Shown: positions 1 through 9,006, numbered from the stretch's first letter. The stretch: 64,000 bases of DNA from G963669295 sp963669295 (GCA_963669295.1 OY769938.1:3348001-3412000), one strand, 5' to 3'. The notes: generated from the sequence alone by a model not told the origin. Program-made: numbers and translations.

Positions 1-285
1 CGTGGCGGAGTATTGATGCCAAAGTGCTGCCAGGTAATGGTCGTAAAACATATCGACAATAACACCAGCATACTTTCGATATTTTTGACGTAATCGTTGT
101 TTGCTTTCCTCAACAATTGGATGTTGATCAGTAAAAGTGTCTATTGCCCTGTGTAGTTCAATACCTTTAATAATGTCGGCCTCGTAATGCATGTATTGCT
201 TGCCTTTAACAGCGTCGCCAATAAAGTTTCCAATTTTTATTTTGTCGGAATTGCCTGAAAGATAAAGGTGTGCCAAAAAGTTCAT
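1..285 (-). CDS. acpH: Acyl carrier protein phosphodiesterase, partial (3' end outside window)
   Basis: Reading the minus strand from the ATG at 285 gives 95 codons without a stop, running off the left edge. The N-terminus MNFLAHLYLSG, the GNFIGDAVKG segment, ELHRAIDTFTD and the FYDHYLAALWH segment match the AcpH/DUF479 family, which removes the 4'-phosphopantetheine arm from acyl carrier protein in the cytoplasm. The conserved His and Asp residues expected of this HD-like metal phosphodiesterase are visible. The gene is divergent from the histidine kinase gene to its right. The family call is confident; the C-terminal half cannot be judged. Confidence 0.85.
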   Translation of the reverse strand, partial: MNFLAHLYLSGNSDKIKIGNFIGDAVKGKQYMHYEADIIKGIELHRAIDTFTDQHPIVEESKQRLRQKYRKYAGVIVDMFYDHYLAALWHQYSAT

Positions 286-393
286 GCCGGGTGTTAGTTA
301 GTGGTTCTAAATTACCCATTTATATTTTAAAACCGCCATTCGTGTAAAAAGCAGGTGGTGTATCGCTCGAAATCCCTTACTTTTATTCGCAGA

Positions 394-1461
394 ATGGACA
401 ACAAAAAGCTGTTTTACTGGAGTGCCCAGGTATCGGGTTGGGGACTGCTAATATTTTTAGCAGGCATCATCAATTATACCAGTGGTACCTTCGACTTTGG
501 ATTGGTATTTTACTTGCTGTCTATTTTTACGTTCGGAATTTTACTCACTCATTTTTACCGATACCTTATCATTCGATTGGATTGGTTGCGGTTAAGCATC
601 TTAAAGCTACTTCCACGTGCAGTTATTGTGGCTATTATTTTTGGGGTAGTCTTTTTCTTCTTCGAAACCATTCTTATTCGAGAAATCATTTTAGGCACAA
701 CTAACATTAGCCTATTATCGGTGTGGAATTCGTTTAATATATTCTTGAACTGGGCAGGGATTTGCACGTTGTGGTCGCTCTTTTATTTTGCCTTTACTCT
801 CTCGGAAAATTACCGGAAAGAAGAGATTAAAAACCTGAAGTTTGAAGCCTCAAAGACAGAGATTGAACTGAACAACTTAAAATCGCAGCTGAACCCCCAT
901 TTCATGTTCAACTCCATGAATAGTATTAGAGCTTTAGTGGATGAAAACCCTAAACAAGCTAAAAACTCGATAACGCAATTGTCGAATTTATTGCGCAATA
1001 CATTGTTGATTGGTCGCAAGAAATTTATTCCGTTGGAAGAGGAGATGAATGTTATTAAAGATTATTTACAGTTAGAAGGGATTCGATATGAGGAACGTTT
1101 AAATGTTGCTTATAACATTGAACCCGAAGCATTGCAATGCCAAATTCCTCCGTTGATGTTACAAACCATTGTGGAAAATGGGATTAAACATGGCATTTCT
1201 AAGTTAACCAAAGGAGGAACCCTGAGGGTGGTGGCAAAATTGCAAGACGACCACCTTAATTTAAGGGTAGAGAATTCAGGGGTTTACGATGCCACTGCTA
1301 CTTCTGATACCAGCATAGGACTTAACAACACTAGAAAACGACTGGCACTTATTTTTGGTAACGATGCCAGCTTTAGCATTTATAACGAAAACAACATGGT
1401 GATCGCCAACATCATCTTACCAAAACAGTATGACAATGAAAGCAATTCTCGTAGACGATGA
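394..1461 (+). CDS. LytS/YehU-type membrane sensor histidine kinase
   Basis: Cytoplasmic-membrane sensor kinase of 355 aa from the ATG at 394. A GTG at 355 would add 13 residues with no hydrophobic or conserved character, so I prefer the ATG. Four hydrophobic segments lie at about residues 8-28, 35-58, 74-95 and 115-136. A short coiled coil then leads to the His_kinase domain with LNPHFMFNSMNS (phospho-acceptor His near residue 169) and a HATPase domain with the N-box VENGIKHG and a GLNNTRKRL segment. No extracytoplasmic sensor domain is visible, so the stimulus is probably sensed in the membrane. It overlaps the response regulator gene by about 30 nt, so the two are translated together as a cognate pair. 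Confidence 0.9.
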   Translation: MDNKKLFYWSAQVSGWGLLIFLAGIINYTSGTFDFGLVFYLLSIFTFGILLTHFYRYLIIRLDWLRLSILKLLPRAVIVAIIFGVVFFFFETILIREIILGTTNISLLSVWNSFNIFLNWAGICTLWSLFYFAFTLSENYRKEEIKNLKFEASKTEIELNNLKSQLNPHFMFNSMNSIRALVDENPKQAKNSITQLSNLLRNTLLIGRKKFIPLEEEMNVIKDYLQLEGIRYEERLNVAYNIEPEALQCQIPPLMLQTIVENGIKHGISKLTKGGTLRVVAKLQDDHLNLRVENSGVYDATATSDTSIGLNNTRKRLALIFGNDASFSIYNENNMVIANIILPKQYDNESNSRRR

Positions 1462-2161
1462 ACGCCTGGCCAGACAGGAACTAAGAAATCTTCTTAAAAA
1501 ATACAGTCAAATTGAGGTGATTGACGAATGTGCCAATGCCGAAGAGGCTATCGCCAGTATCGATAAACACGATCCTGATTTGTTGTTTTTAGACATTCAG
1601 ATGCCTGAAAAGAATGGATTTGATTTGCTGGAAGACCTGGACAAGGCACCGCAGGTTATTTTTGTAACTGCTTACGATGAGTATGCAATTAACGCGTTCG
1701 AGGTAAATGCACTCGACTACCTCTTAAAGCCTGTTGATCCTGATCGGTTGGACGATGCCGTTAACAAGTTGCTTGCGGCACCTGAAGAAACTACTCCCAG
1801 GAAAACTTCAGAAACAAAAGAGCGTTTATCGGAAGACGATCAAATCTTCTTGAAAGATGGAGAGAAATGTTGGTTTGTTACATTAAAAGATGTAAGCATG
1901 TTTGAGTCGGAAGGCAATTACGTTCGTGTTTTCTTTGATGGTAATAAGCCCCTTATTTTAAAATCGCTCAACAACCTTGAATTGCGTTTGGATGGTCGTT
2001 CTTTTTTCCGGGCTAACCGAAAATTCATCATTAACCTAAAGTGGGTAGAGGGCATTGAAAATTGGTTCAATGGCGGACTTTTAGTGAAATTGAGGAATGG
2101 GGAGAAAATCGAAATTTCCCGTCGGCAAGCGGCCAAATTCAAAGACATTATGAGCTTATAA
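1430..2161 (+). CDS. LytTR-family response regulator
   Basis: Two-domain transcription regulator of 243 aa. The N-terminal receiver has the acidic pair DDE, phospho-acceptor Asp55 in LLFLDIQMP, Thr in FVTAYDEYA and Lys in LLKPVDP. The C-terminal LytTR DNA-binding domain starts near residue 135 and includes FESEGNYVRVF, FFRANRKFIINL and the terminal EISRRQAAKFK. The start at 1430 lies inside the kinase gene; a second in-frame ATG at 1436 (MKAILVDDE) is equally plausible. It is the cognate partner of the LytS-type kinase just upstream. Targets cannot be read from the sequence. Confidence 0.92.
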   Translation: MTMKAILVDDERLARQELRNLLKKYSQIEVIDECANAEEAIASIDKHDPDLLFLDIQMPEKNGFDLLEDLDKAPQVIFVTAYDEYAINAFEVNALDYLLKPVDPDRLDDAVNKLLAAPEETTPRKTSETKERLSEDDQIFLKDGEKCWFVTLKDVSMFESEGNYVRVFFDGNKPLILKSLNNLELRLDGRSFFRANRKFIINLKWVEGIENWFNGGLLVKLRNGEKIEISRRQAAKFKDIMSL

Positions 2162-2311
2162 ACAAGTAGGCATGCATAAGTATTGGGCTAATCTTACATT
2201 ACACTCGGTTAATCTTTAATATCTTTATATTGGTAGAATTTTTACCGCTGTCAAGAACTATTTTTAGGATATTTAGATTATAGGAACTCAAGGAAAGTAA
2301 TAAACCTGTGT

Positions 2312-2713
2312 ATGAAAGCACTTACCATTGATGCCACAGACCGGACTCCGTTCGTAAATTTTGATCCCGATAACAATCGATTCGAAATAAGCGGTAAATC
2401 TATTCCAAAAGATGCAGAGTCGTTTTACGAGCCTGTTTTAGAGTGGCTGGATGAATATACCAACCATCCGAATACCAACACAGAGTTTGTTTTTAATCTT
2501 GAGTTTTTCAACATCGCATCCTCCAAACGTATCTTGTTTATTTTGTACAAGCTCAACGAAATGGTAGAAAGTCAATACACCGTTAATGTAAAATGGTGTT
2601 TTTCGGCCAACGATGATGATATGTATGAAGTTGGTCAGGACTATGCCTTTATGGTAAAGGTGCCGTTTGAGTTCGTGAAGTGCGCTGAAGAGCCGATGCT
2701 ATCTTATGCGTAA
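2312..2713 (+). CDS. SiaC-family regulatory phosphoprotein (DUF1987)
   Basis: A 133-aa cytoplasmic protein matching DUF1987: an N-terminal TPFVNFDPDNNRFEISGKSI beta region followed by SFYEPVLEWLDEY and FNLEFFNIASSKRILFIL. In Pseudomonas the family member SiaC is switched by a kinase/phosphatase pair (SiaB/SiaA) and controls a diguanylate cyclase. The Thr/Ser-bearing KALTIDATDRTPFV start and the SSK loop are where phosphorylation would be expected. No SiaA, SiaB or GGDEF gene is in this window, so its partners must be elsewhere. Its last 10 nt overlap the convergent DUF1853 gene. Confidence 0.8.
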   Translation: MKALTIDATDRTPFVNFDPDNNRFEISGKSIPKDAESFYEPVLEWLDEYTNHPNTNTEFVFNLEFFNIASSKRILFILYKLNEMVESQYTVNVKWCFSANDDDMYEVGQDYAFMVKVPFEFVKCAEEPMLSYA

Positions 2714-3555
2714 GGCCATTGGTCTGGTACAATTATCCACCTTTCATTATTTTCCTGATTTTTCAACATTAAAGGTCTACACTTGTTGTTCACCTGATCA
2801 ATAATGTTATTGCGTGTAGAAGCAACACCCTTGCCCCCAAGCCAATTTGTTTTTGGCAATACCTGCCAAAGCTCATCATTGGTTTGCGCAAACGCTGATA
2901 CGGTTGTCCAATGCCCCCTTAAATGATCGCTTGAAGCAAAGTTGGGGGGAAGAACTCCTCCTTTGGGGTAAAAGAAATATCCTTTGCAAAACAGTTTTGA
3001 GGTAACTTCCTGTATTCCTTTACTTGCTAGTAGTGCTTTTGCGCTAGAGGCATGTGCGAGTGGCAATTGTTGATGCAAAGCCTTGTTTAACTTTTTATCT
3101 AGTGTATCGTTGGCATTTGGGCCTATCCAGCTTTGCCATTCGCCAGTTGCAGGTATTGTTCCAAGATAAAACTTCACTGTGATTTCCCAATGGAAATACT
3201 TTTGGCTGGAGAGGTCTAGAAAAACCACATCCAATTCTCCAAGTGTTTGCCTGTTTTCTATAATTTGGGTGTTATGGATTAAAAGTTCGAGGAACGGACT
3301 CTGTTGCAACCAAAATATAAGGAGTTGTTCGAAGTATTTCCCCAATAAGTTAAAAGGATGTTGTGCAAGAAAATGAATGAGGGGAGAAGGATTGGCATCC
3401 AATGCTGTTAGCCATGAATAGTGCTGTTGAAATTGCCTTGTACACCATTGCGAGGAAACCACTTCAGCACCGGGCAGTGCAGGTGCCATTAATGAAGGAC
3501 TGGCAATAACCCAGGCCAGGTCATTTACTTGTGGTGTTTGGAAGATTTGCTTCAT
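2704..3555 (-). CDS. DUF1853 family protein
   Basis: A 283-aa soluble protein without signal peptide. N-terminal VNDLAWVIASPSLM, HPFNLLGKYFEQLLIFWLQ, then RQTLGELDVVFLDLSSQKYFHWEITVKFYLG match DUF1853, a family of unknown role. The E-x-D ... HWEITVKFYL pattern resembles the metal-binding core of PD-(D/E)XK nucleases (E/D, then E-x-K); that is my inference and not an established activity. Its 3' end overlaps the SiaC-like gene tail to tail. It is divergent from the PAP2-like gene with about 30 nt between starts. Confidence 0.75.
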   Translation of the reverse strand: MKQIFQTPQVNDLAWVIASPSLMAPALPGAEVVSSQWCTRQFQQHYSWLTALDANPSPLIHFLAQHPFNLLGKYFEQLLIFWLQQSPFLELLIHNTQIIENRQTLGELDVVFLDLSSQKYFHWEITVKFYLGTIPATGEWQSWIGPNANDTLDKKLNKALHQQLPLAHASSAKALLASKGIQEVTSKLFCKGYFFYPKGGVLPPNFASSDHLRGHWTTVSAFAQTNDELWQVLPKTNWLGGKGVASTRNNIIDQVNNKCRPLMLKNQENNERWIIVPDQWPYA

Positions 3556-3587
3556 GGAATAGCGAAGATGATGAATATTTCACTTAA

Positions 3588-4244
3588 TTGCAGCTAAAAG
3601 TAAAGGTGTTGCTTAGCTGGAAGGAATACATACGCCATAAACCACTCTTGTGGGAGTTGTTGATTAGCGCTATGGTGTTGATTGTTGTTGCAATTGCGTT
3701 TTCTTTTTTTTTAGCGTGGGCAGAGGTGCGAGAGGGGTTTCTATTTGATGATCCCATTTTGCAAAGCATTACCCCCCACGATTATTCCACCATTACATTT
3801 GGAATTACTTATGGGGCTTTGCTATTGATGCTAGGACTATCAGTACGATTTCCGCAGCAGGTAGTGCAGTTAATGCAGGCATATACCTTGTTGTTGTTGT
3901 TGCGAACAATTACCATTTACCTGGTGCCCTTATTACCTCCGGTACATATTATACCGCTAAAAGATCCTTTTTTGGATGGGTTTATTTACCAGGGAGGAGT
4001 CAACTTACGCGACCTCTTTTTTTCGGGGCATGTAGCTACATTGGTGTTGTTTGCACTCATTGTAAGACCTGCTTTCTTAAAAGTGGGCTTTTTCATTGCT
4101 GCGCTTGCAGTAAGCATCTTTATTTTACTACAGCATGTACATTATAGTATTGATGTAATGGCAGCCCCTTTGTTTGCCTTTATCATCTTCCGATTGCATC
4201 AATGGGGAAGTAAGCGTTGGCTCAAACGTGACTTAAATCGATAA
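3588..4244 (+). CDS. PAP2-type membrane protein related to sphingomyelin synthase
   Basis: About 218 aa with six hydrophobic stretches. The C-terminal half has RDLFFSGHVATLVLF and HVHYSIDVMAAPLFAF. The spaced His, His and Asp match the catalytic triad of the sphingomyelin-synthase/PAP2_C family, which transfers phosphorylated headgroups between lipids in the membrane. The start is uncertain: no ATG lies near the conserved region, so a TTG at 3588 or a GTG at 3606 is used. It could make a phosphosphingolipid or act as a lipid phosphatase; the sequence does not decide. Confidence 0.72.
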   Translation: MQLKVKVLLSWKEYIRHKPLLWELLISAMVLIVVAIAFSFFLAWAEVREGFLFDDPILQSITPHDYSTITFGITYGALLLMLGLSVRFPQQVVQLMQAYTLLLLLRTITIYLVPLLPPVHIIPLKDPFLDGFIYQGGVNLRDLFFSGHVATLVLFALIVRPAFLKVGFFIAALAVSIFILLQHVHYSIDVMAAPLFAFIIFRLHQWGSKRWLKRDLNR

Positions 4245-4250
4245 TTCTTC

Positions 4251-4259
4251 TACATTTGC
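4251..4259 (+). promoter_or_regulatory. Bacteroidota -7 promoter element for the OmpH-like gene
   Basis: TACATTTGC matches the TAnnTTTG(C) -7 consensus exactly. No convincing -33 TTTG is at the right spacing. It lies 48 nt before the OmpH-like ATG, giving a leader of about 40-45 nt. The DUF4924 gene follows one base after the OmpH-like stop and is presumably on the same transcript. Confidence 0.5.
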
Positions 4260-4307
4260 ATCAAGTTTGCTGCGGCAAAATAAATTGATCGTTAAATCAT
4301 TAGATCC

Positions 4308-4955
4308 ATGACACAAAAAGTATCGCTAGGCTTCAACGTTGTTTTACTTGTAGCCGTAATTTATTTGTTTTATGCCCATTTCTCAGGTCAATCTACTGTA
4401 GTAGAGGAAAGCCCGGTAGAAGATGTAGTGGCCGATTCGGTGCAAACAGATTTGCCCGATGTAGGCCCCAATGCAAAGATTGCTTATGTTAACATTGACT
4501 CGCTGAATGCCAACTACGAGTTCTTAACCGACATGCAGAACGATTTGATTGCGGAACAAACAAAGATGGAAGGCCGTGTGGCAGCTCGTGCTAAGGAGGT
4601 GCAAGAAAAACTATTGGCATTGCAACAGCGACAGTACACTTCGCAACAAGAAGTGCAAGCAGCAGAAATGGAAGCACAAAACATGCAGATTGAGTTGGAA
4701 AACTATCGTGCACGTTTGGCCAATGAGTTGATGGACAAAGAGGTAGAGCACCAAAAAAAGCTTTATGAAAACGTGCGTATGTTTATTGAGCGATACAATG
4801 AAGAGCACGACTTTGATTATGTATTAAACTACTCTAAGATAGGAGGGGCTATTTTATTTACCAACGAGAGCCTCGACATTACGAATGATGTAATTGCCGG
4901 CCTTAACGAAGAGTATAAGAAACAACAAGAAACTCCTGAAGCACCCGCTGAATAA
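4308..4955 (+). CDS. OmpH/Skp-family periplasmic chaperone
   Basis: 215 aa. An N-terminal hydrophobic segment (residues 8-27) acts as signal or anchor, followed by an acidic linker. Then IAYVNIDSLNANYEFL begins the Skp/OmpH fold, with a long charged and glutamine-rich coiled coil (about residues 75-160) and a C-terminal DYVLNYSKIGGAILFTNESLDITNDVIAGLN segment typical of Bacteroidota OmpH proteins. The role is holding unfolded outer-membrane proteins in the periplasm. Because the N-terminal segment lacks a clear cleavage site, the protein may stay anchored to the inner membrane. Confidence 0.85.
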   Translation: MTQKVSLGFNVVLLVAVIYLFYAHFSGQSTVVEESPVEDVVADSVQTDLPDVGPNAKIAYVNIDSLNANYEFLTDMQNDLIAEQTKMEGRVAARAKEVQEKLLALQQRQYTSQQEVQAAEMEAQNMQIELENYRARLANELMDKEVEHQKKLYENVRMFIERYNEEHDFDYVLNYSKIGGAILFTNESLDITNDVIAGLNEEYKKQQETPEAPAE

Positions 4956-4956
4956 G

Positions 4957-5508
4957 ATGTTAATTGCCCAACAAAAAAAGGAGGAAAACATTGCCGAGTA
5001 CGTGTTGTACATGTGGCAATTAGAAGATTTGTTGCGTGCCCACCAGTTTAATTTGGAAGGCATTAAAGCAGCCTATATCGATCCGTTGGATGTAGATGAT
5101 AACACCAAGATTGAAATTGAAGCCTGGTATGAAGGATTGGTGAAAAAAATGCGTTCGCAAAGGGTAGAGAAAAAAGGGCACATAGAAGAGGTAAAAGAAG
5201 TGATGTTAGAACTGTTTTACCTACACAACACCTTGCTGTCTATTATTCAAGACAATAAGTATAAAGAACTGCTTGAAAAAGCAGCACCTTACATCAACGA
5301 ATTTCAAAAACGTGGTAGCGATACCATTGCTAATGAAATAGAAGTTTGCCTTACCGCCCTTTATGCGAAGCTATTGCTACGCCTTCAACAAAAAGAAATC
5401 AGTGAAGCTACTGAAACAGCGATGGTTTCATTTACGAATATTCTTGCTTATCTTGCCCACCAGTATAAGAAAATGAAAAAAGGCGAATTGAACTTTCAAA
5501 TGAATTAA
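4957..5508 (+). CDS. DUF4924 family protein
   Basis: 183 aa from the ATG at 4957, one base after the OmpH-like stop. The reading frame is open further upstream, but MLIAQQKKEENIAEYVLYMWQ is the conserved family N-terminus, so I start there. The protein is all-helical and soluble, rich in Leu, Glu and Lys, with no catalytic motif that I recognise. The DUF4924 family is confined to Bacteroidota and has no known function. Its tight coupling to an Skp-like chaperone gene suggests a shared envelope-related transcript; that is inference. Confidence 0.8.
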   Translation: MLIAQQKKEENIAEYVLYMWQLEDLLRAHQFNLEGIKAAYIDPLDVDDNTKIEIEAWYEGLVKKMRSQRVEKKGHIEEVKEVMLELFYLHNTLLSIIQDNKYKELLEKAAPYINEFQKRGSDTIANEIEVCLTALYAKLLLRLQQKEISEATETAMVSFTNILAYLAHQYKKMKKGELNFQMN

Positions 5509-5830
5509 ATGTTTAACAATCAATACGCTGTAAAGTACCTTAATTGCTGCTACCTATAGTTGCGTGCAATACAATCGAACAACCAAACGATTGTTTGCTT
5601 TTTTAATCTAACCAATATTTTTTGTAACTTATAACTGAGGTTATCTTAACTGGAGGTTGGAATATTGTATGAAAATCCAGTGTGTTTCTTTAGAAGAGAA
5701 ATAGGCACAATGTGCTGTTTTGTCTAATGAAATGCCATTTTCGTCCGTGAAAAGTAGAATTTTATCAATTCTTACTAACCCCCCATTCAAATAACCGTAA
5801 TACTACAGACGAGGGATAAACTTGCTTATC
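5509..5830 (+). promoter_or_regulatory. Intergenic region with a likely -33/-7 promoter
   Basis: About 320 nt without a gene. TTTG at 5594-5597, 18 bases, then TATTTTTTG at 5616-5624 resembles the Bacteroidota -33/-7 promoter, with one extra T in the -7 box. If used, it gives a leader of about 200 nt before the secreted-protein gene at 5831. I see no convincing open frame or hairpin in the leader. Confidence 0.4.
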
Positions 5831-6925
5831 ATGAAAAAGAACAGCTTTACTTTATTAATGGGAGGTTTACTGTTAATGTTATTGAGCTTTGCTCCACCTC
5901 CTCCAACCAATTACTACTCTATTTCCGATGGTGATTTTACTACCAATGGCAATTGGTCTGGTACAGGGCATTCTGATGCTAGTTGTGGATGCAACCCCGG
6001 GTGTGCAGTAGGCAACAATGAAAATGTATACATTGAACATGCGATGACTTCGAGTTGCGATCCGCTGGATGTTAGTGGAACAGGAACATTAACGGTACGC
6101 AATGGCGGCTCGTTGGTGATTAGCGGTGATGGCGGGCTTACTGGTAATGGCACTTTTGTTATTGAAACTGGTAGTTCTGTTACTGTAAATGGAGATTTAG
6201 ATATTTCGGGCAATGGTACCCTTACTGTAGATGGAACGATTACAGTTAATGGCGACATTAACATGTCGGGAAGCGCAGAAGTTTGTGGCACTGGAACTGT
6301 TAGTGTTACAGGAACCATTACTGGTAGTGGACCTTGCCCAACGGTTACTGTATTGCCAGTTGAGTTGTTGTATTTTGATGCAGCAGCGAGTGGCAATAAA
6401 GTGATTTTAACCTGGGCTACAGCAAGCGAATTGCACAACGATTATTTTACCATAGAACGAAGTGCGAATGGGTTAACCTTCGAATCCATTGCTGAAATAC
6501 CAGGAGCTGGAACAAGCAATCAAACTATTGAATATAGGCATGAAGATATGCAACCCCTGTTAGGGACTACCTATTACCGCTTAAAGCAAACAGATTTCAA
6601 TGGAGCGTATGAGTATTTTAACATTGTTGCGGTAAACATTTCCTTGTCGGCAAAAGAAGATTGTATTTTAAAAGTATACCCCAACCCATGTGTAGGCAAT
6701 TGCATGGTAACTCTATCGAAATGCTCACAAAGTTATAACGCTCAAATACTGGTAGAATTAGTAGATGCCAGTGGTGCAATTGTGTATTCGAAAATACCCA
6801 ATAGGAATTTCGATGGCTCATTTGATTTTTATGTGGATAAAAGTAATAACTTAAAGCCCGGAATTTACTTTGTTCGAGCTACTTCTAACGATGAAGCATA
6901 CTCCGACAAAGTGATCGTAAAGTAA
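5831..6925 (+). CDS. Secreted glycine-rich beta-solenoid protein with T9SS type A tail
   Basis: 364 aa from the ATG at 5831; an in-frame TTG nine bases upstream is less likely. A signal peptide (MKKNSFTLLMGGLLLMLLSFA) precedes a Cys-containing segment and a regular run of short beta-strand repeats (GTLTV, GSLVIS, GTFVIE, GTLTVDGTITVNGDI), which I read as a small beta-solenoid. A fibronectin-like region then contains YFDAAASGNKVILTWATASE. The C-terminus has LKVYPNPC and ends GIYFVRATSNDEAYSDKVIVK, a type A Por secretion sorting tail. The product should be exported by T9SS and kept on the surface or released. The specific function is unknown. Confidence 0.8.
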   Translation: MKKNSFTLLMGGLLLMLLSFAPPPPTNYYSISDGDFTTNGNWSGTGHSDASCGCNPGCAVGNNENVYIEHAMTSSCDPLDVSGTGTLTVRNGGSLVISGDGGLTGNGTFVIETGSSVTVNGDLDISGNGTLTVDGTITVNGDINMSGSAEVCGTGTVSVTGTITGSGPCPTVTVLPVELLYFDAAASGNKVILTWATASELHNDYFTIERSANGLTFESIAEIPGAGTSNQTIEYRHEDMQPLLGTTYYRLKQTDFNGAYEYFNIVAVNISLSAKEDCILKVYPNPCVGNCMVTLSKCSQSYNAQILVELVDASGAIVYSKIPNRNFDGSFDFYVDKSNNLKPGIYFVRATSNDEAYSDKVIVK

Positions 6926-6943
6926 TCTGCTATTCTGGCTTGC

Positions 6944-7786
6944 ATGAAAAAACCACTTGTTGCTATTGTGTGTTTGTTTGTTTTAATGGCCTGCTCTTCT
7001 ACAGAGCAGCATGCTGATGAAGTTGAATTGGATCAGATCGATTCGATTGATCAGCAGGAAGACACCATGAACACTGCTGTACGTATGTTTACCCTGCCTG
7101 CTCCGTTGCAGGTAGCTACCACGCTTAAATTAGTTGAAGCTCCTTATAAAGAAGAGTTGTTGCTTAACCCTAACAGGGCTGAACAAATTTTTGAGCAACC
7201 ACAGGTTGCAGTTACCCTGGGCATGTATATTATCGATTTAGGGTATGCATCAATGCATGAGCATCCTCAAACCGGGTTAGACATGCTGAATGCTATTCGA
7301 ACGCTTTCCGAGCAATTGAACATTACAGGGAGCTTTAATGCAAACATGATTGAACGATTTGAGGCCAATCAAAACAACATAGACTCACTTTCATACATTA
7401 TACTGGAAGGGTACGAGCAGGCCAATCAATACTTTAAAGACAATGAAAATGGCCGATTGGGACTGATTATTTTAACAGGAAGCCTGGTGGAAGGCATTTA
7501 CCTGGCTACTGCTCATAGCGAAAAAGCCGACGATCAACAGTTCTTTGCATTGGTGGCACAACAAAAAGCATTCATTGGCAACTTACAATTGTTGTTGCAA
7601 CCGTTTGCCTCTAATCAAGCTGTGCAAACCATCGTTCAACAATTAAAAGAATTGGATTCAGCATTTGAGGGGCTTTCACAAGTTACAGGCAATGCGATAA
7701 CAATCCCCAATGATTTCCCAGCGATACTGGCCAACATTCACAAGCAAGCTGGCGAAACTCGAACAGCACTGTTAAACCTTAAGTAA
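6944..7786 (+). CDS. Putative lipoprotein, unknown function
   Basis: 280 aa with a lipobox: KKPLVAIVCLFVLMACSS, lipidated Cys near residue 17. An acidic linker rich in Asp, Gln and Ile follows, then an all-helical domain (about residues 60-280) without Cys or obvious catalytic motif. The pattern of long helices with GMYIIDLGYASMHEHPQTGLDML and GLIILTGSLVEGIYLAT resembles uncharacterised lipoproteins of Bacteroidota. It lies 18 nt after the T9SS protein gene, so co-transcription is likely. Its 3' end overlaps the convergent M42 peptidase gene by 8 nt. Confidence 0.7.
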   Translation: MKKPLVAIVCLFVLMACSSTEQHADEVELDQIDSIDQQEDTMNTAVRMFTLPAPLQVATTLKLVEAPYKEELLLNPNRAEQIFEQPQVAVTLGMYIIDLGYASMHEHPQTGLDMLNAIRTLSEQLNITGSFNANMIERFEANQNNIDSLSYIILEGYEQANQYFKDNENGRLGLIILTGSLVEGIYLATAHSEKADDQQFFALVAQQKAFIGNLQLLLQPFASNQAVQTIVQQLKELDSAFEGLSQVTGNAITIPNDFPAILANIHKQAGETRTALLNLK

Positions 7787-8864
7787 GGTAACTGAAATCG
7801 TGCCCGTTTTTAATGTTTTTCAACGATTCTAAGATCAATCGCACCACATTTTCAGCATCATCGCGATGTGCCATTTCTACTGTGGTATGCATGTAGCGTA
7901 GTGGCAGTGAAATTAATGCAGAGGCAACTCCATTCGAAGAATAGGCAAAAGCATCGGTATCGGTACCTGTAGCTCTTGAGGCAGTTTGTCGTTGAAATGG
8001 AATTTTCTTTTTCTCGGCAGTATCAATAATCAACTGCAACAAGTTGTTATGTACAGCAGGGCCATAGGTAAGCACCGGGCCTTTGCCTGAATGCAAGTCG
8101 CCTTGTTGAATTTTATTGATTAATGGCGTTTGGGTATCGTGGCACACATCAGTAACAATGGCCACATCAGGGGCAATGGTTCTCGAAATCATTTCGGCCC
8201 CACGTAACCCAACTTCTTCTTGTACAGCATTGGTAATGTAAAGCCCATAAGGCAATTTGGTTTTGCTCTCTTTTAGCAAGCGCGCTACCTCTGCAATTAC
8301 AAAGCCGCCCAATCTGTTATCCAATGCACGACCTACCAAACGGTTCTTATTCAACATCATAAACTCGTCTTCATAAGTAACCACGCAACCTACATGCACT
8401 CCCAGTTCTTCCACTTCTTCTTTCGAAGAACAGCCACAATCAAGGAAAATGGTTTTCAAGGTAGGGGGATGATCTTTTTCTCGTCGTGTATGGATAGCAG
8501 GCCAGCCGAATACCGCTTTTACAATGCCCCCTGGCGTATGGATGTTTACGCGTTTCGAAGGAGCAATTTGATGGTCGGAACCACCATTTCTTCGCAAGTA
8601 TATAAACCCTTCCTTGCTGATGTAATGTACAAACCACGAGATTTCATCGGCATGTGCTTCAATCACCACCTTGTATTTTGCCTTGGGGTTAATTACCCCA
8701 ACTGCCGAACCATAAGTGTCAACAAAGTAATCGTCGATGTATGGTTTCAAATATTCCAACCAAAGTTTTTGGCCTTCAGCTTCGAAGCCAGTGGGGGATG
8801 GGTTGTTAATATAGCGTTCTAAAAAGTTAAGAGACTTGGTGGTGAAAACTCGTTTTTTGGCCAT
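7779..8864 (-). CDS. M42-family aminopeptidase / endoglucanase-type metallopeptidase
   Basis: 361 aa from the start at 8864 (MAKKRVFTTK); an in-frame ATG two codons upstream is possible. It is cytoplasmic with no signal peptide. The M42 two-metal site is visible: His71 in EAHADE, bridging Asp182 in GRALDNR, catalytic Glu216 with Glu217 in AVQEEVG, Asp239 in VTDVCHD and His326 in RYMHTTVE. N-terminal NPSPTGFE and GTDTDAFAYSSNG are also typical. M42 enzymes form large tetrahedral complexes that trim peptides from the N-terminus. All metal ligands are present, so it should be active; substrate preference is not deducible. Confidence 0.93.
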   Translation of the reverse strand: MAKKRVFTTKSLNFLERYINNPSPTGFEAEGQKLWLEYLKPYIDDYFVDTYGSAVGVINPKAKYKVVIEAHADEISWFVHYISKEGFIYLRRNGGSDHQIAPSKRVNIHTPGGIVKAVFGWPAIHTRREKDHPPTLKTIFLDCGCSSKEEVEELGVHVGCVVTYEDEFMMLNKNRLVGRALDNRLGGFVIAEVARLLKESKTKLPYGLYITNAVQEEVGLRGAEMISRTIAPDVAIVTDVCHDTQTPLINKIQQGDLHSGKGPVLTYGPAVHNNLLQLIIDTAEKKKIPFQRQTASRATGTDTDAFAYSSNGVASALISLPLRYMHTTVEMAHRDDAENVVRLILESLKNIKNGHDFSYLT

Positions 8865-9006
8865 GATCATTTTTTTTATGGGGACGTGAAAGTAGTGATA
8901 TTTAACGAGAAATGTGAAATTTATTCGCTAAAGAGATCATTATTAAACATGAATCCTATTAATTCAAAAATGCGTATATTTCCTTTTCAAAAACCTGTTC
9001 AACAAT

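Noticed and set aside
355..393. GTG start of the LytS-like kinase at 355
   Set aside because: It adds 13 residues without conserved character; the ATG at 394 gives the usual short N-terminus before the first membrane helix.
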